64,000 nucleotides of DNA from Polytrichum commune (taxonomy: Eukaryota; Streptophyta; Polytrichopsida; Polytrichales; Polytrichaceae): NCBI GenBank assembly GCA_950295325.1, contig OX485808.1, positions 38,832,527 to 38,896,526 of the forward strand. The letters are read 5' to 3'. Numbering within the stretch: the first letter of the stretch is position 1; every line of letters starts with the position of its first letter. Shown piece after piece: positions 24,782 through 36,629 of the stretch. The position numbers and the translations under genes are program-made. The notes under the pieces are model-generated. The model ran no database searches. It saw nothing but the letters and a program-made list of their open reading frames with translations, and was not told the origin of the DNA.

Positions 24782-24964
24782 TTGACATACCAATGGTTTA
24801 GAACAAATAGCCACAAGTTAACAAAGAAAATAAATGATTCGACTCTCAAGTACATGCTTTGTAGTCAACTTGGTAAGAAAGCCGATGTTTTCAGCTTTGG
24901 TGTTTTGCTTTTGGAGATTGTTACTGGCAAGCAAAAACAGAGATCCAACTACGTTAGAAGATGA
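24782..24964 (+). pseudogene. Receptor-like kinase fragment
   Basis: The frame holds KKADVFSFGVLLLEIVTGK, which is kinase subdomain IX of plant receptor-like kinases (normally EKADVFSFGVVLLEI). Before it, a degraded YxxxSQL replaces the usual YxAPEYAxxGxL. Nothing upstream (ATP loop, HRD, DFG) is present. It is a short retained scrap of an RLK/Pelle kinase gene, perhaps moved by the neighbouring LINE. Confidence 0.75.
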
Positions 24965-26479
24965 GGTCGACCTTCCCAACCACGGAAGTATACATCTAAA
25001 ACATATTTTTCATTAAAAATATCATCTCGGCATTAACATTATTGAAAAACAACTTTGCATAATGCCGGATGCCACTGCGTCTTGAAGAGATTCTAGTCCA
25101 ATGTTTGGTACTAATTTCTGCATTTTAGAAGGAATCCATCATGTGTTGTTATGGCATTGAAATTCTACATGTGGAAATTACATCCCCGGAAGGCATTCTA
25201 TGTGCCGCTTCTCGAATAGGCCTACTTTTCAAATGGATTCTATCATGTCTGATGTTATGCCGATGAAAATACTACACACGGGGATTATATTTCGGTACCA
25301 AATTTTGCCAAACCCAAGAGCATGGTATTGCACGGACTAGCTCAATGTGTGATGCACTTCATTATAACTTTGAATTATCATGGAACATGGTTTAATGTGC
25401 CACATATTTAACGTGTACCGGCTTGTAATCCAAATTGCCTTGTTTTTTTTGTCAAGTAACGAAACATTTTTGTCTTAGTATTACCTATCATTTTGTATAT
25501 TTCATTTTTCATGTTTTAATAGCAACGTTAGTATAAGTTCATGATAAGTCTTGCCAATTCATGATGATAATGAACACCAAAAAAAAATTAATGCGGTCTA
25601 TGGCAATTACTCTAATGTTCATTATCATGCTTGGCCCCACTACATAAGATTTATAGACTGTGTGACTTAGGGCTGCTTTACACTAGAAGTCAAGGCCGTG
25701 AAATCTTGGGGCCAACTTAACCAATATCTCGAGCCGGCTTCAAGCGAACAATAAAAAACAAATATCCTAGGGGCCAAGGATCACTAATGTAAAGCCCTAG
25801 GGGCCAAGGGTTAGAGGCCAAGGTTTGAAAAATACATATACTTCCTTGCATCCCTCATTCATTATCTTTGGGCTCTTCATGTTTTGAGTTTTGTCTCACC
25901 TCTTGAGCTTTAGGGTTTGTGTATGCACTATGGATTTCCATAAACACAAAACCTTGGTGGCTTTAGTATTTTTCATGGCCATTCGAAATATCATGACGGT
26001 TATAGTAGATGCACAACAACTTGCCACTGGTGACTACTATAGAGCTATAACGATGACGTTGCCATGATCATTTAGGGCAAGTAACCACGAGAACGTAGTG
26101 TTTGGATGTACGAGAAAACTTGTGGATACATGGAGAGACAATTGATGCGTAGCTATTCAACTTGAATGTTCAAGCAACGAACAAGGTTGAATCCATAAAC
26201 TTTTACATATTTATGTTTAATTGTTACACCTTCTTTGAGAAAATTTGATTCTCATATGCGAGCTTGTATTCCTCTAGAGACACGTGTAGCTATAACACTA
26301 GATCAATCAGGAAGTGGTAATACATTGCAAATATGTGATGAGGTCTTTGGAGTAGCATAAAGTACAACTTCTATTATAATTAGAGATTTTTGTAAATCCA
26401 TCAGGAAACATTTAAAGCCTTTAGTATTTGAAAAATCCAATAGTCAAAGTATAAAAAAAATGACAGCATAATTTTTTCG
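24965..26479. other. No gene seen; one MITE-like copy
   Basis: Apart from the MITE-like copy at 25670-25797 I find only AT-rich DNA without coding signature. Confidence 0.4.
25670..25797. mobile_element. Harbinger-family MITE-like copy
   Basis: GGGCTGCTTTACACTAGAAG at the left faces an inverted GGGCTTTACATTAGTG at the right. TTA precedes the left end, but the right flank reads TAG, so the target duplication is not intact. The end belongs to the same GGGCYxCTTTACACTA family seen at 276, 21611 and near 54796-54945. Confidence 0.45.
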
Positions 26480-28420
26480 CGCACCTCTTCATGAGGAGTG
26501 CCCAAAACATCATGGGCACAAAGGGGACCCCGGAGTGACACCCGGGACTTGTGACGCCGTTGGTGAGAAGACACAAATGATCCTAGTATGGGTGAGGGCC
26601 CCATGCGTTGGGAACGCCTCCCACCCATGGAGACTAGGAGGCACAAGGGTAAGGCCAAGAGCTATACGTAGCTTATGGCGTGGGGATTCTAGGATGCTCA
26701 AGACCACTCAATCGGAGGTGTGAGCTAGGAGATATGGCAATTTGAGTGGGCAGCTGTCGCAACCCTTGCTAGCCCCCCTTGACAATCTTGCCAATTTTCA
26801 ATTCTAGCAAAGGTTACGAGCGCTAACCATTCGCATTCCGCCATGCTAATCGTTAGCTCCTCTTACCCCGGACCATATAACTCATAGGAGGGAACCAACC
26901 CTCCTACTTTGCTTTCGGGACTCACCCCTTAATCGGTAACCCATTCCTAGATGTGGACTTCCATCCATGGAAGTCCAATCCCATGTTGATCATCGCGTTG
27001 CCGGAGCAACACTACAACAACCCGAACCATACTAGGCAACTATGGCCTCATATTGGGCCAATGCCCATGGAGGCCGTGCCGTTCGGCCTCGGGTGGGTGA
27101 GGCCACACCACCTCACCCATATAAGCCTCTAAGACTCTACATGGGGCCCCTACCCCCCCCCCCCCGTCAACCAACCTCTTGTCTCTCCACCAAGAGTTGG
27201 GGCCAAGTAGACATTTTCCTTTAGCTGCTGGGCCTAGAAGCCCCTAGCAGCTTCAGACCATCATAACTTCCTTGTATGATGTCTGATCATAACAACCAAC
27301 CACTCCATCTTCATCTACGCTTCACGCAGATGCCGATGGACTCCTCAATTGCCCCAATCGGACAAGCCTTGGGGAAGTTATGCCTATTTGAACCTTGGCA
27401 GTCCCGGGAATCACTCCCAGGCACTGCTGTACCAGGGCGCTGTCCCGGGACAGCGCCCCACTCAAATGCCCATAACTCCTAGCTCACACCTCCGATTGAG
27501 GTGTTCTTGAGCATTCTAGAATCACCACGCCATGAGCTACGCATAGCTTAATGGGCTTATCCTTGTGCCTCCTAGTCTCCGTGGGTGGGAGGCGTTCCCA
27601 ACGCCCGGGGCCCTCACCCACACTAGGATCACTTGGGCCCTCTCACCAACGGCGCCACAAGTCCCGGGTGTCACTTTGGGGTCCCCCTTGTGCCCATGGT
27701 TTTTCGGGCACTCCTCATGGAGAGGTGCGTGACAGCAGCTATCCCGGGACAGCGCCCTGTTGCAGCAGTGAACTGGGAGTGGCTCCCCGGACTGCCAAGA
27801 TTTGAACAGGTATAACTTCCTCAATATTTGGCCAAATGGGACAAGTGAGGAGTCCATCAGCATCTACGTGAAACGTAGATGACAATGGAGTGGTTGCTGC
27901 TAAACATCGTACAAGGAAGTTATGGTGTTCTAAAGCTGTTGGGGGCTTCCAGTCCCGACAGCTAAGGGAAAATGTCTACTTGGCCCCAACCCTTGGTAGA
28001 GCGACAAAAGATTTCTTGACGGTGGTATAGGCGCCCCACCAAAAGTCCTAGAGGCTCATATGGGTGAGGTGGTCTGGCTGAACCCACTTGAGGCCGAACG
28101 GCACGGCCTCCATGGGCATTGGCCAAATATGAGTGCATAGTTGTCTAGTATGGTTTGGGTTGTTATAGTGTTGCTCCGGCAACGCGATGATCAACATAAG
28201 ATTGGACTTTCATGGATGGAAATTCACATCTAATAATTGGTTACCGATTAAAAGGTGAGTCCCAAAAGCAAAGTAAGAAGGTTGGTTCCCATTTTATGAA
28301 CTATAAGGTTTGGGGAATGAGGAGCTAACCATTAGCATGGCGGATTGTGAAGGTTTAGCACTCGTGACCCTTGCTAGAAATGAAAATGGTTAAGATGGTT
28401 AAGGAGAGCTAGCGAGGATC
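26480..28420. repeat. Rearranged inverted duplication (A B A' B')
   Basis: Block A (about 26480-26765) reappears inverted at about 27466-27745. Block B (about 26766-27460) reappears inverted at about 27745-28420. A and A' share the GAGGAGTGCCC...CATGGGCACAA part and the Harbinger-unrelated GCCTCCCACCCATGGAGACTAGG part. B and B' share GGCCAATGCCCATGGAGGCC and CCGGCAACGCGATGATCAAC. The order is not a simple hairpin (A B B' A'). It is GC-rich relative to its surroundings and has no protein signature, so it is probably parts of LTRs or another transposon. Confidence 0.7.
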
Positions 28421-28423
28421 GCG

Positions 28424-28965
28424 ACAATTTGAAGCATTGCAAGGAATTTCATATGCTATTGAAGCTATAGATGACAATCATATATTCATAATTGTTTCTA
28501 AATTTGATCCAACATCTTACTATTGCCATAAAGAATTTTTATTCAATTTTACTTTAAGGAGTAGTAGACTCAAAATGCAAATTTTGGGGACTATGATTTT
28601 GGATGGACATGACGTTGTCGTAATTGGGTATTGTTTCAACGAACTAAAAATAAATAAAAAATAATGAGAAATGCATTTTTACCTTACAAATTGATTGGAG
28701 ATGCAACTTATCTTATAAGATCCTGGTTTTATCCTCCATTTAAAGGTGAGAATGATGGTCTATCAAGACCAAAAGTTCAATGAAATTTCATTTCAGTACA
28801 AGAATAGTAGTTGAAAAAAATATTTGGATTACTAAAAGGACAATAAAGAATTCTATTGAAAAAAGTGGATATGCCATTGAGACATCTACCGAACTTGGCT
28901 ACTGCTTCATTATATCTACATAACCTATACATTATACCTGGAGATGCATTTGATATACACTAAAA
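28424..28965 (+). pseudogene. PIF/Harbinger transposase pseudogene
   Basis: The plus strand reads LQGISYAIEAIDDNHIFII, KFDPTSYYCHKEF, then LLPYKLIGDATYLIRSWFYP, PFKGENDGLSRPKV and a decayed NFIQYKNSS region. These are the ordered blocks of the DDE nuclease of Harbinger transposases (GAIDGxHI...PTSYYCRK...LLPYxLIGDAAYPxxPW...). The first catalytic Asp (AID) and the second (LIGDA) are visible. Several frameshifts and stops make it non-functional. About 600 bp away on the other strand is the Myb-like partner protein these elements normally carry. Confidence 0.8.
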
Positions 28966-29499
28966 AGAAAAAATTAAAAATGAAGCAAACAACATCTTTG
29001 GAAATTTGAAAGCTATTGATATCTTTCATGTTGCTGAAAGTGCGATAAAGATATGCGAAAGTTACGACAACTTAATATTATTTCAGAGTTGGAAATAAAT
29101 TTTAATAAAAAAATAACATGAGTAACGAAGAAATTGAAGATAAAGCAGAAAGTTGAAAATACAAAAAGACTAGAATAAAAAAATTACTACAGAAGCCAGT
29201 TGAATCTATGAGTTACTTGCATAAATATTTTATATAACAAAGTGAAGAAAAAAGGTAAAATTGTCTTTCCAAGTACATCATATTCAGATGGTGATTGATT
29301 AAATTGATGTCATAGTTTATGTATGAGTCTATCCATTTGACGATCAATTTTCTCTGATAAAGCATTGGTTTTTGGAAAATTTCTAACCATACTACTATTG
29401 TTTTCAACCATCTTGAAAAATATACATATAGCTTGGTCATAGAATGACTTCTTACCACTCTTCAAAGTAATTCTGAGGTTGGTTCCGATATAGGCTTAA

Positions 29500-30360
29500 T
29501 GTCTAAAAAATCAATGTTTTCTTTTTGTATAGCAGGAATGGTTGGTTGGTCACAAGATTCATTTATAAATGTTGTAACATGCTACATAATCATTCCAATT
29601 CAATGCCACCATTTATCAATTGAATCGTAAAATTAACATTCATTTATGCTCTCTCTAGAAACTCCATTAGTCATTTTATCACATTTGTATTGCTTGAATA
29701 ATGTATTGAACTTCTTTTTACAAGCCTTTGATGATTTTGTGAACCATGAAATTGCTACAATCCTCTTGGCATGTAGCTTTAACCATGTATCAACTTCTGT
29801 ACCAATATAGAGGCAAATTCATGAGAGAAATGATTGAAGAAATTTCGGACCCCAAATCCTAACCCTAGAAGATTAATCAATATTGTTGTAGAATAAAATT
29901 TGAAAAAAGTTGAATAATTATTCACTTGATACAATGATGACTTGGTGGTTAGCCTATTATCTCCTCCCCAAGAGAATTGGGTTCAATTCATCGTGACAAC
30001 ACCACCACATGGCGGTGTTGTAGTCACACAACATACTTGCTATGGGGGAAAAGGGGGGCAAATGGGCAACGCCTCAGGCCAAGGCTTTTGAATGGTCAAT
30101 TGGCCATATTTGAATTTGAAATTTGTTTTTTTCATTTATTAGGGTTTCATTCTATGGGATTTTGTGAACATGAAGCATTATAACATATACAAATTGCAGA
30201 GAATTACCTTGTTTCTTCGTATTCTTCACGAAGTCTGGTTTTATTCACCTCGCAAAGCAATTAATGCTTCCACATCAAAGTCTCTCCAATTCTTTGAAAC
30301 TTCAAATTCCCCATCATCTTCATGCTCCTTGTGAGCCAAATTTTTGGCCATTTAGTTTAG
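29500..30360 (-). pseudogene. Harbinger-associated Myb/SANT-like protein relic
   Basis: The minus strand encodes an N-terminal piece FEVSKNWRDFDVEALIALRGE (about 30335-30265). After a gap of intron-like DNA comes EVDTWLKLHAKRIVAI, then FTKSSKACKKKFNTLFKQYK with DKMTNGVSRESINEC and FYDSIDKWWH. This is the trihelix/Myb-like DNA-binding protein that accompanies PIF/Harbinger transposases and helps them reach the nucleus and DNA ends. Stops interrupt it. It converges with the transposase relic at 28424-28965, so both come from one dead element whose ends I could not find. Confidence 0.7.
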
Positions 30361-31879
30361 CTATAAGCAAATAGTTAAGCTTAGATGAAGTTTCATCTAA
30401 GTAGAAAAAAATAATTAACTAGGAGGGTAGTTACAACTATAGGCACGGCCATAGGAGGCCTGAGACGGTTGATGTAACTGTCATCTTCCCCGCCAAGCTA
30501 AGAGGGTTGGCGATGGGGAGGCAACCAAATAGTCTATGATTATTGTTGAGCGCAGAGTAAGAACTATAGGCTGATCTCCCTCAGCACCGAGAACAGGAGA
30601 GGATATTGTTAAACCATTTTCTTTATTGAATAATCACCGCAGTGATTGCGGAATTACTGAATTTTACTGAAGTACATTGTTGTTTAGAACTCTGAGTTAT
30701 ATTGAGTGGCCGAGAGTGGTTGAACTATTTACATGTTTGGAGTGTAGGATGAAGCAATGTGAGCGAAGAATTGAATAGTCTAGGAGTGAATATGAGGGAT
30801 TCTGAAATGAAGAAAGAGAAGTGAATTGTAAATGACAAAATTAAGAGTGAAATTGAGCGCATTCGGATTATAGTGAGCAAAGAGGGATTGAGATAGAAGT
30901 AATAAGCACCGAGTGAAGGAGAATGTGAATGAATAAGAGGAATAGGCAATGACTCAGTAAGTGAATGAGGACAGAGGAATCTAAGAAGGAAATCAAGAGC
31001 GAAAACTATTGGTGGTTGAAGCGGAACATTGTGTAACTATTGCCTAAGTGTGAACCCTTGAATATAGTTGAACCTACTGGGATTGTGTATCCAAAGGGAG
31101 AAGATTGTTGAATGAGAGAGTTATTGTTTGATTGAGAAGTGTAGTCATTATGAGAGGGGAAACATAATGCTACAAACCTCACAAGAGAGAAACAAAGTCA
31201 AACAATGAACAAAGAGAATGAACCATTGCCTATGGTTGAAGCCTGAGATAAACATTGTAGGAAAGTCGAACAACTGAGTTGTCGAGGTCACCTTCAACCC
31301 TCAGCCTTAGACGGTGTAACCCGCTGTTGAACCGGTTTACATGGAAGTCACTCCCACCAAAATTAGATCATTCTAAGTTTCCATTTCTATGAAGGTGATT
31401 GCAGGTATACTAATATTGGTTACTTAGATGTGTGATATGTTCTGATAATGATTTCTTGAATTTTCAAGGAGTAGTTGACCTAAGTTTGCAAGTTTATGTT
31501 CTCCGAAATCCTAATGTCAAGGTTAAGTGTATTCAATGAAACTTCATTCTTGTATACAATATCTTTCATGGTTTGAATGCTTAAGACCATTTCTATTCTT
31601 CCAAATATTCCAAGTATGTTACCCTGAGTGAGAATGTAGCTTTGAAAGGTCTCAAGCATACTTCCTCACTAATGTAAATTCATACACTTGGTTTGTATTC
31701 AATTAGTGATCTTCTTATTCCTTCGTCATCATTCAACAATCTCTTTGAATGTTCAATGTTCTAAGTAAAGTTTCATTCCCTATATATATATTCTTCATAT
31801 CTACTCAATTATCTCCTTTTGATAATTGGTAGAATGCTTTTAATATTTAATGAATGTTACTTGATGATTTCGTTATCTT

Positions 31880-32330
31880 GAAAACCTAATCTTCTAAGGT
31901 TGAGATTTTCCTTCGGTCTTGGTTTTTCAAGAGAATCTTCCTCAAGTTGTCCTTCAATTCTCAAATGCCTTCGATCTCCAAATGAATTGCTTTTGTCTTC
32001 GAAGCGCCTTCGGTCTTGAAGGAAATCTCCTTAGTCTCCAGTCCTTAAGAAATCTCCTTAGTCTCTAAAACACCTTTGGTCTCGAAGAAATCTTCTATGT
32101 CTTCAAACTCCTTTTGGTCTTCAAGTCTTCAAGTACTCCCGGTCTTCCAGTCTTCAAGTACTACCGGTCTTCAAGTAAATCTTCAAGGGCTCAAAGGTTC
32201 CTTAATCTTTAATTAATTCTTCAAGGGCTCAAGGCTCCTTAGTCTTCAACTAAATCTTCAATGGCTCAAGGCTCCTTAGTCTTGCGGTCCTCCGATCTCG
32301 CGGGCCTTCAGTCTTCGAATAGAATTTCGC
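31880..32330 (-). repeat. Purine-rich imperfect repeat, possible LTR leader
   Basis: Repeated units around AAGGAGCCTTGAGCCCTTGA and CTTGAAGACCGGTAGTACTT occur on the minus strand, just downstream of a TATA-like box. Confidence 0.45.
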
Positions 32331-32890
32331 TCCCAATAAAGCTTTGACGCTCACGTTATATTGTTGTGATGGAATGAGGTGCTTTAGGGCCCCTAAGTGC
32401 CCTCTTTATATAGGATATGAAATCTATTAATTTCCTAATTAGGCGGTTAGGCCTTAGTCCCTTATTACCACATGTAGGATTCGGCTATTTTTAGCCATGT
32501 ATCTACCTACAGTCTAATTTTATTCCGGCGTATCTAATTTAATAATGAGCACATGCTTAATTTAAATGTTCATGTGATATGCATATGGCGTAATCTTCAT
32601 TTTTCCTAGATGTGCCTAAGGTATTCGGTTACCATCCATGGCCTTAGTTCATCCGAAATGTTCCCCATTCATTGATGGTGGTTGAGGTAGTTAATGTCAT
32701 CCAAAGAATTTTCATCCCTTGGCTTTGTCCTTCATCTACATCCGTTAATAAATAAATACGTGTCCACTAAGTGTTTACTAAAGTAACTAGGTGTTTACTA
32801 CCTCTAGTTACTAATGTGATCACCCAAAAAGGTAACTACGTCCCTAATGTACTCACTAGTCCCTAATCCTAATCTACTAGTATCCAAGTC

Positions 32891-32992
32891 CGTTCCCGAT
32901 GGCTTGTCATCCGTTCCCGCCGCTTAAAGTTCGTTACCGATGGTTTGACGTCCGTTCCCGCCGCTTGAAGTTCGTTCCCGATGGCTTGACGT
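32891..32992. repeat. 41-bp tandem repeat, 2.5 copies
   Basis: Units begin at 32891, 32932 and 32973 (partial). Each joins CGTTCCCGATGGCTTGACGT-like and CCGTTCCCGCCGCTTGAAGT-like halves, which themselves resemble each other. Confidence 0.85.
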
Positions 32993-34309
32993 AACGGCTT
33001 AACCTAATTAACCTATCCTACCCTGTTGAGGCCGACTGCACATCCACTTAATACCCCCCCCCTCATCCGGGTATCAGTTGCCCTTGCTTTCCTTGGTACA
33101 GGCCTTATTTACTTGAGTAGGCTACTCTCCGGGTATCGGTTCACCCTCACGGTCTCCATCGTCGCCACTCTCAGCTGGCTATCTTTCCTTTTTCCTCGAC
33201 TCGTCCCCGAAAATCTCCCCTTGTGTCTCCGATGCTCTTCCTCGGCCTCTGGTTGTGATCCCTTTCTTCCAGCTCCGAGCTTTCCCTTTTCTTAGTTGGT
33301 GTACATGAGTGTTAGTCCATGAAGTGGAATGATTGATTATAGTTGAGCCTGTGAGAGGCAGTGAGAAATGAAAGAGTTATAGTTCAGCTAAGTGTAATTA
33401 TAGTTAAAATAAAAGCTATAGGCTGTTAGGAGTTGTCGTACAATTTTTTTGGTTTTTGTAGCTTAAATGAAGTTTAAGTGAGAATAGCCACATATTTGAA
33501 CTAGAAAGGATAAAACTACTTAGTGTGAAATGGCTATTGTCTTATGATAGGAGGAATTAGGCCACGTGAAGACTATGGTCTTGTTTGAAAGGACAAAAAC
33601 TGATATAACTACCTTTTGGAGGTTGAGGAAAAGGAGGCCATTCACATGTTTTTGTATCTTGTAGGCAAGAGGCCGAGAGCTTGTGTGTATGGTGAACCTT
33701 CTGATTTTTGTGTGAATCTTTGTGCAAACTCATTTTTTAATAGTAAATTTTTATTATAACCTATGCGTGTGATTCGCATAGGCTAAGTCTATTGTCTGTT
33801 GTGAGTTTGTATTGTGATTTTACCGGAGAGAGAGAAAGATTTGTTTATTTGTCGAACAACAGTTCAATTGAGAGGGAAGTTATAATTTATACAGGAGAGA
33901 TTCTTGTATTTTCATTGTTTGTGTAATTTGCAAGCAGTTCATTGTTGTCGATTGTCTAATGTATCTAAATACATGTATCAAACCTTACCTCGGATGGTCA
34001 CAATATTTTGTTGTAGAAATTGGCCAAATTAAGGAGTAGGCTATGGTCTGGTCGAAATTGAATTGAGTCTTAATTTTAGCAGGCTGTGATTTGGAAGTTG
34101 AGACAAAGAGGATTCTATAATAACAAATCATCAATTGAATTTCAATTAGTCGGAAAAAACTCCGAGCAGAGCCTGTAAAGTGAGCGGGCATCGTCGACTA
34201 AGATTCTGGTGGCGATAAATTCAGCGGGTTCACAGGTTAATATATCATGGTTCACTTTATTTAATTGAAGTATTTTTCACTGATTTCTCTCACACTAATT
34301 AGTAATTGA

Positions 34310-34400
34310 TATGACGTCTCGAAGTTCAACTGGTTAATTCTCAAACTCGACACGGTTACCTGTAAATGAAGATTGTTTTCCCCCGCATCGCACATCGCAA
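34310..34400 (-). repeat. Dispersed repeat, partial copy 3
   Basis: GTTCAACTGGTTAATTCTCA and the bases that follow resemble part of 13560-13640, in the same orientation. It is the third member of the family at 725-955 and 13395-13640. Confidence 0.45.
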
Positions 34401-36314
34401 TATTATAAGGCCAGTTAATGTGCTAGTTCAGAGTTCTCTTAAGAGACTATGGCTGTAATTGAAAATCTTACTGGAAATTAAGTTTGATATCATCTGAGAA
34501 GTAAGTCAGGAACTTTGATTGATTGAATTTACTATAATTATGACGTCATAGATAATTTTCATGCTTGCAAGTGTTGATCGCTTTATTTCAAGTAAATGCC
34601 AATCTATTATTGCAAGACCATTGACTATGGTTGTGCCTATGCTTGTGCACCGCACTTGGTCCAATTAAAATGAACTCATTACCAAACAATTGCTTGGGAA
34701 ATTAGAGTGAGATGAGAGACTGTCACATTTACATGTACTGACATGAAGAGGTTTTTAGAGTTTTTATCCCTTATCCATGAACCACTTGTCATTCCTAATA
34801 TGAAATGAAGTGATATAACTGTGTGTTTTCCCTAGTAAACCTTATCTAAGACACCTAGACGATATACAAGTCACCTTTTAAGTCTTCCCTGATTGTTTCC
34901 CTGGGTTTGTTTGTAACCAAAAAGCTAACTACATGAGTACCATTTGAAGAGTGAATTTAATGAGGGAATCCCCGATCAACTAAAGTGATGAGAAATCAGT
35001 TATGATAAGTTGATTAAAGGTGGATTTGAGGAATTAAGTTTGATTAAATGAATTGAGTTAGGATAAACTTTGGATTATCAAGGAGATTTAGGCATCAGTT
35101 GTCCTAGACTTGATTGAGAGTCTTACATTAATACATAGTCTAGAGACAAGATCTTCGAGTATGAAAGTGCAAGCTAACCATATCAACTATTGTCTTGTGT
35201 GTTGCCCTGGTTGTTGTTGTTGTTGTTGACCCGTTAATTGTTGTTAGTTGCATAAGTTGTGAGTAATGATTAAATCTTGGAATTAAGAAGTAAATAATTT
35301 GTCTTGTATTGGAATTAACATTGACCAATTAATGACGGAATTGTTGTGATTTGAAGATGCATTGGCCAATCATGGTTACCAAAGATAATTGTAATACTTA
35401 AAAACTATTGTTCTCAAAAGACTATTGTTATACAATCTCATGACGAGATGGATACTACAGTTACTGACACACATACCCCACTGAATGAAAAACGATGTGA
35501 GGAACCCTTGAGAGAAAGGAGAGTAAAAGATGGATAAGTGATGTTTTAGAGTGAAAATAGCAACCATATTGTCTGATTAATGAACTATAATGTGACAAAT
35601 GCCTATAATAAACACTAGTAAAGCCTTCCTTGAGAGTCTGTGCTTTGGATTTTGGTTAGTTCAGTCATACCAAAACATTAACTACAGTAGAGTATGTAGA
35701 CGATAGTCTAATTGGTAGCACATGGCCCTAACTATAGGCGAATTCATTCTCTTCCTACATTTAATCATTTTTGTAGGCGCTCAATGGTCAACCAACACTC
35801 AAACCATTGCCTCAATTTTTCTTTGTTCCTCCTAACTGCCTCCTTCTTGGGTATTTTGGCTTGACTTCTTCCTTATTATATAGTAATGAAGGTTTGAATT
35901 TCTCAAGGCAATTTCTCTCTTTCTAGGTTACTTCGAGTTCCATTACTACCTCTTTTATCTACTCCTAATTATTTGAATAGAATATTTTTTTCCCTCTTTG
36001 AAAAAGACAATGGTAAGAGTGAAATCCTATATGAACATGGTCTAACCCCACAATTTGGAAAATTTTCTTTTCATCATATTACTAGTCCATGTTTTTGTTT
36101 TCGATGCTCACTTCTTAACTGGTCCTACATTTCTCTCCATGATTATGTTTTTATCCTCAACAATCATGGCTAATCATTTTTATGAAATCTCCTCATTGTA
36201 CTCTCAAGAGTTTTTCTCACATTATTTAGACAATTTTCTTTCATAAGACTCTACTTTCTCGCTTTAGCCAACTAGTGTCCACGATGGAATTTTGCCATTA
36301 ACATCAATTGCCAT

Positions 36315-36629
36315 CACGAGTCGCGGCAAGAATTCTTGATGCTGCTAAAGTTGCAGTATAGACCCTCTCGATGGGTGAGGCTGGTAGAAGCGATGGCCAT
36401 TACACATTTTTATCAAAGGGGACCCTTTGAGAGGTTTTTGAAGTGGCAGAGGTTAAAACATCCACAAGTAGTAGCATGAGACAAAGATCTCCAGAGGGCC
36501 ATAGCCAAGGTCGATATCAAGGAGGCCAAGCAACGAGCAACACAATGGAGCCAAGCTGATAAGGAGGACGAGGAAAAAGTTGAAGGTTCTACGAAAAGAA
36601 TAAGAGTTGGCAAGGACGCCAACAAGTAA
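36315..36629 (+). pseudogene. Unrecognised coding-like fragment with one stop
   Basis: A frame of about 105 codons, broken by a single TGA, ends in TAA at 36627-36629. It encodes FLMLLKLQYRPSRWVRLVEA and, after the stop, a charged helix-like tail (DLQRAIAKVDIKEAKQRA...). The C-terminus KRIRVGKDANK is basic. The composition looks like real protein, for example a retroelement or host C-terminus, but I recognise no family. Confidence 0.3.

Larger units (their letters stand above)
30361..36309. other. Repeat-rich region without recognisable genes
   Basis: No protein family appears on either strand. On the minus strand, 32330-31880 is a purine-rich run of imperfect GAAGACTAAGGAGCCTTGAGC-like repeats. 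A TATA-like CTATATAAAGAGGGC lies just upstream at about 32400-32414 (minus), as in the promoter and leader of a plant LTR element. I could not find paired LTR ends, a primer-binding site or pol motifs nearby. Confidence 0.3.

Noticed and set aside
27042-27863. Small GC-rich ORFs in the inverted duplication
   Set aside because: They appear on both strands in both repeat copies, with no conserved protein and many frame changes between copies.
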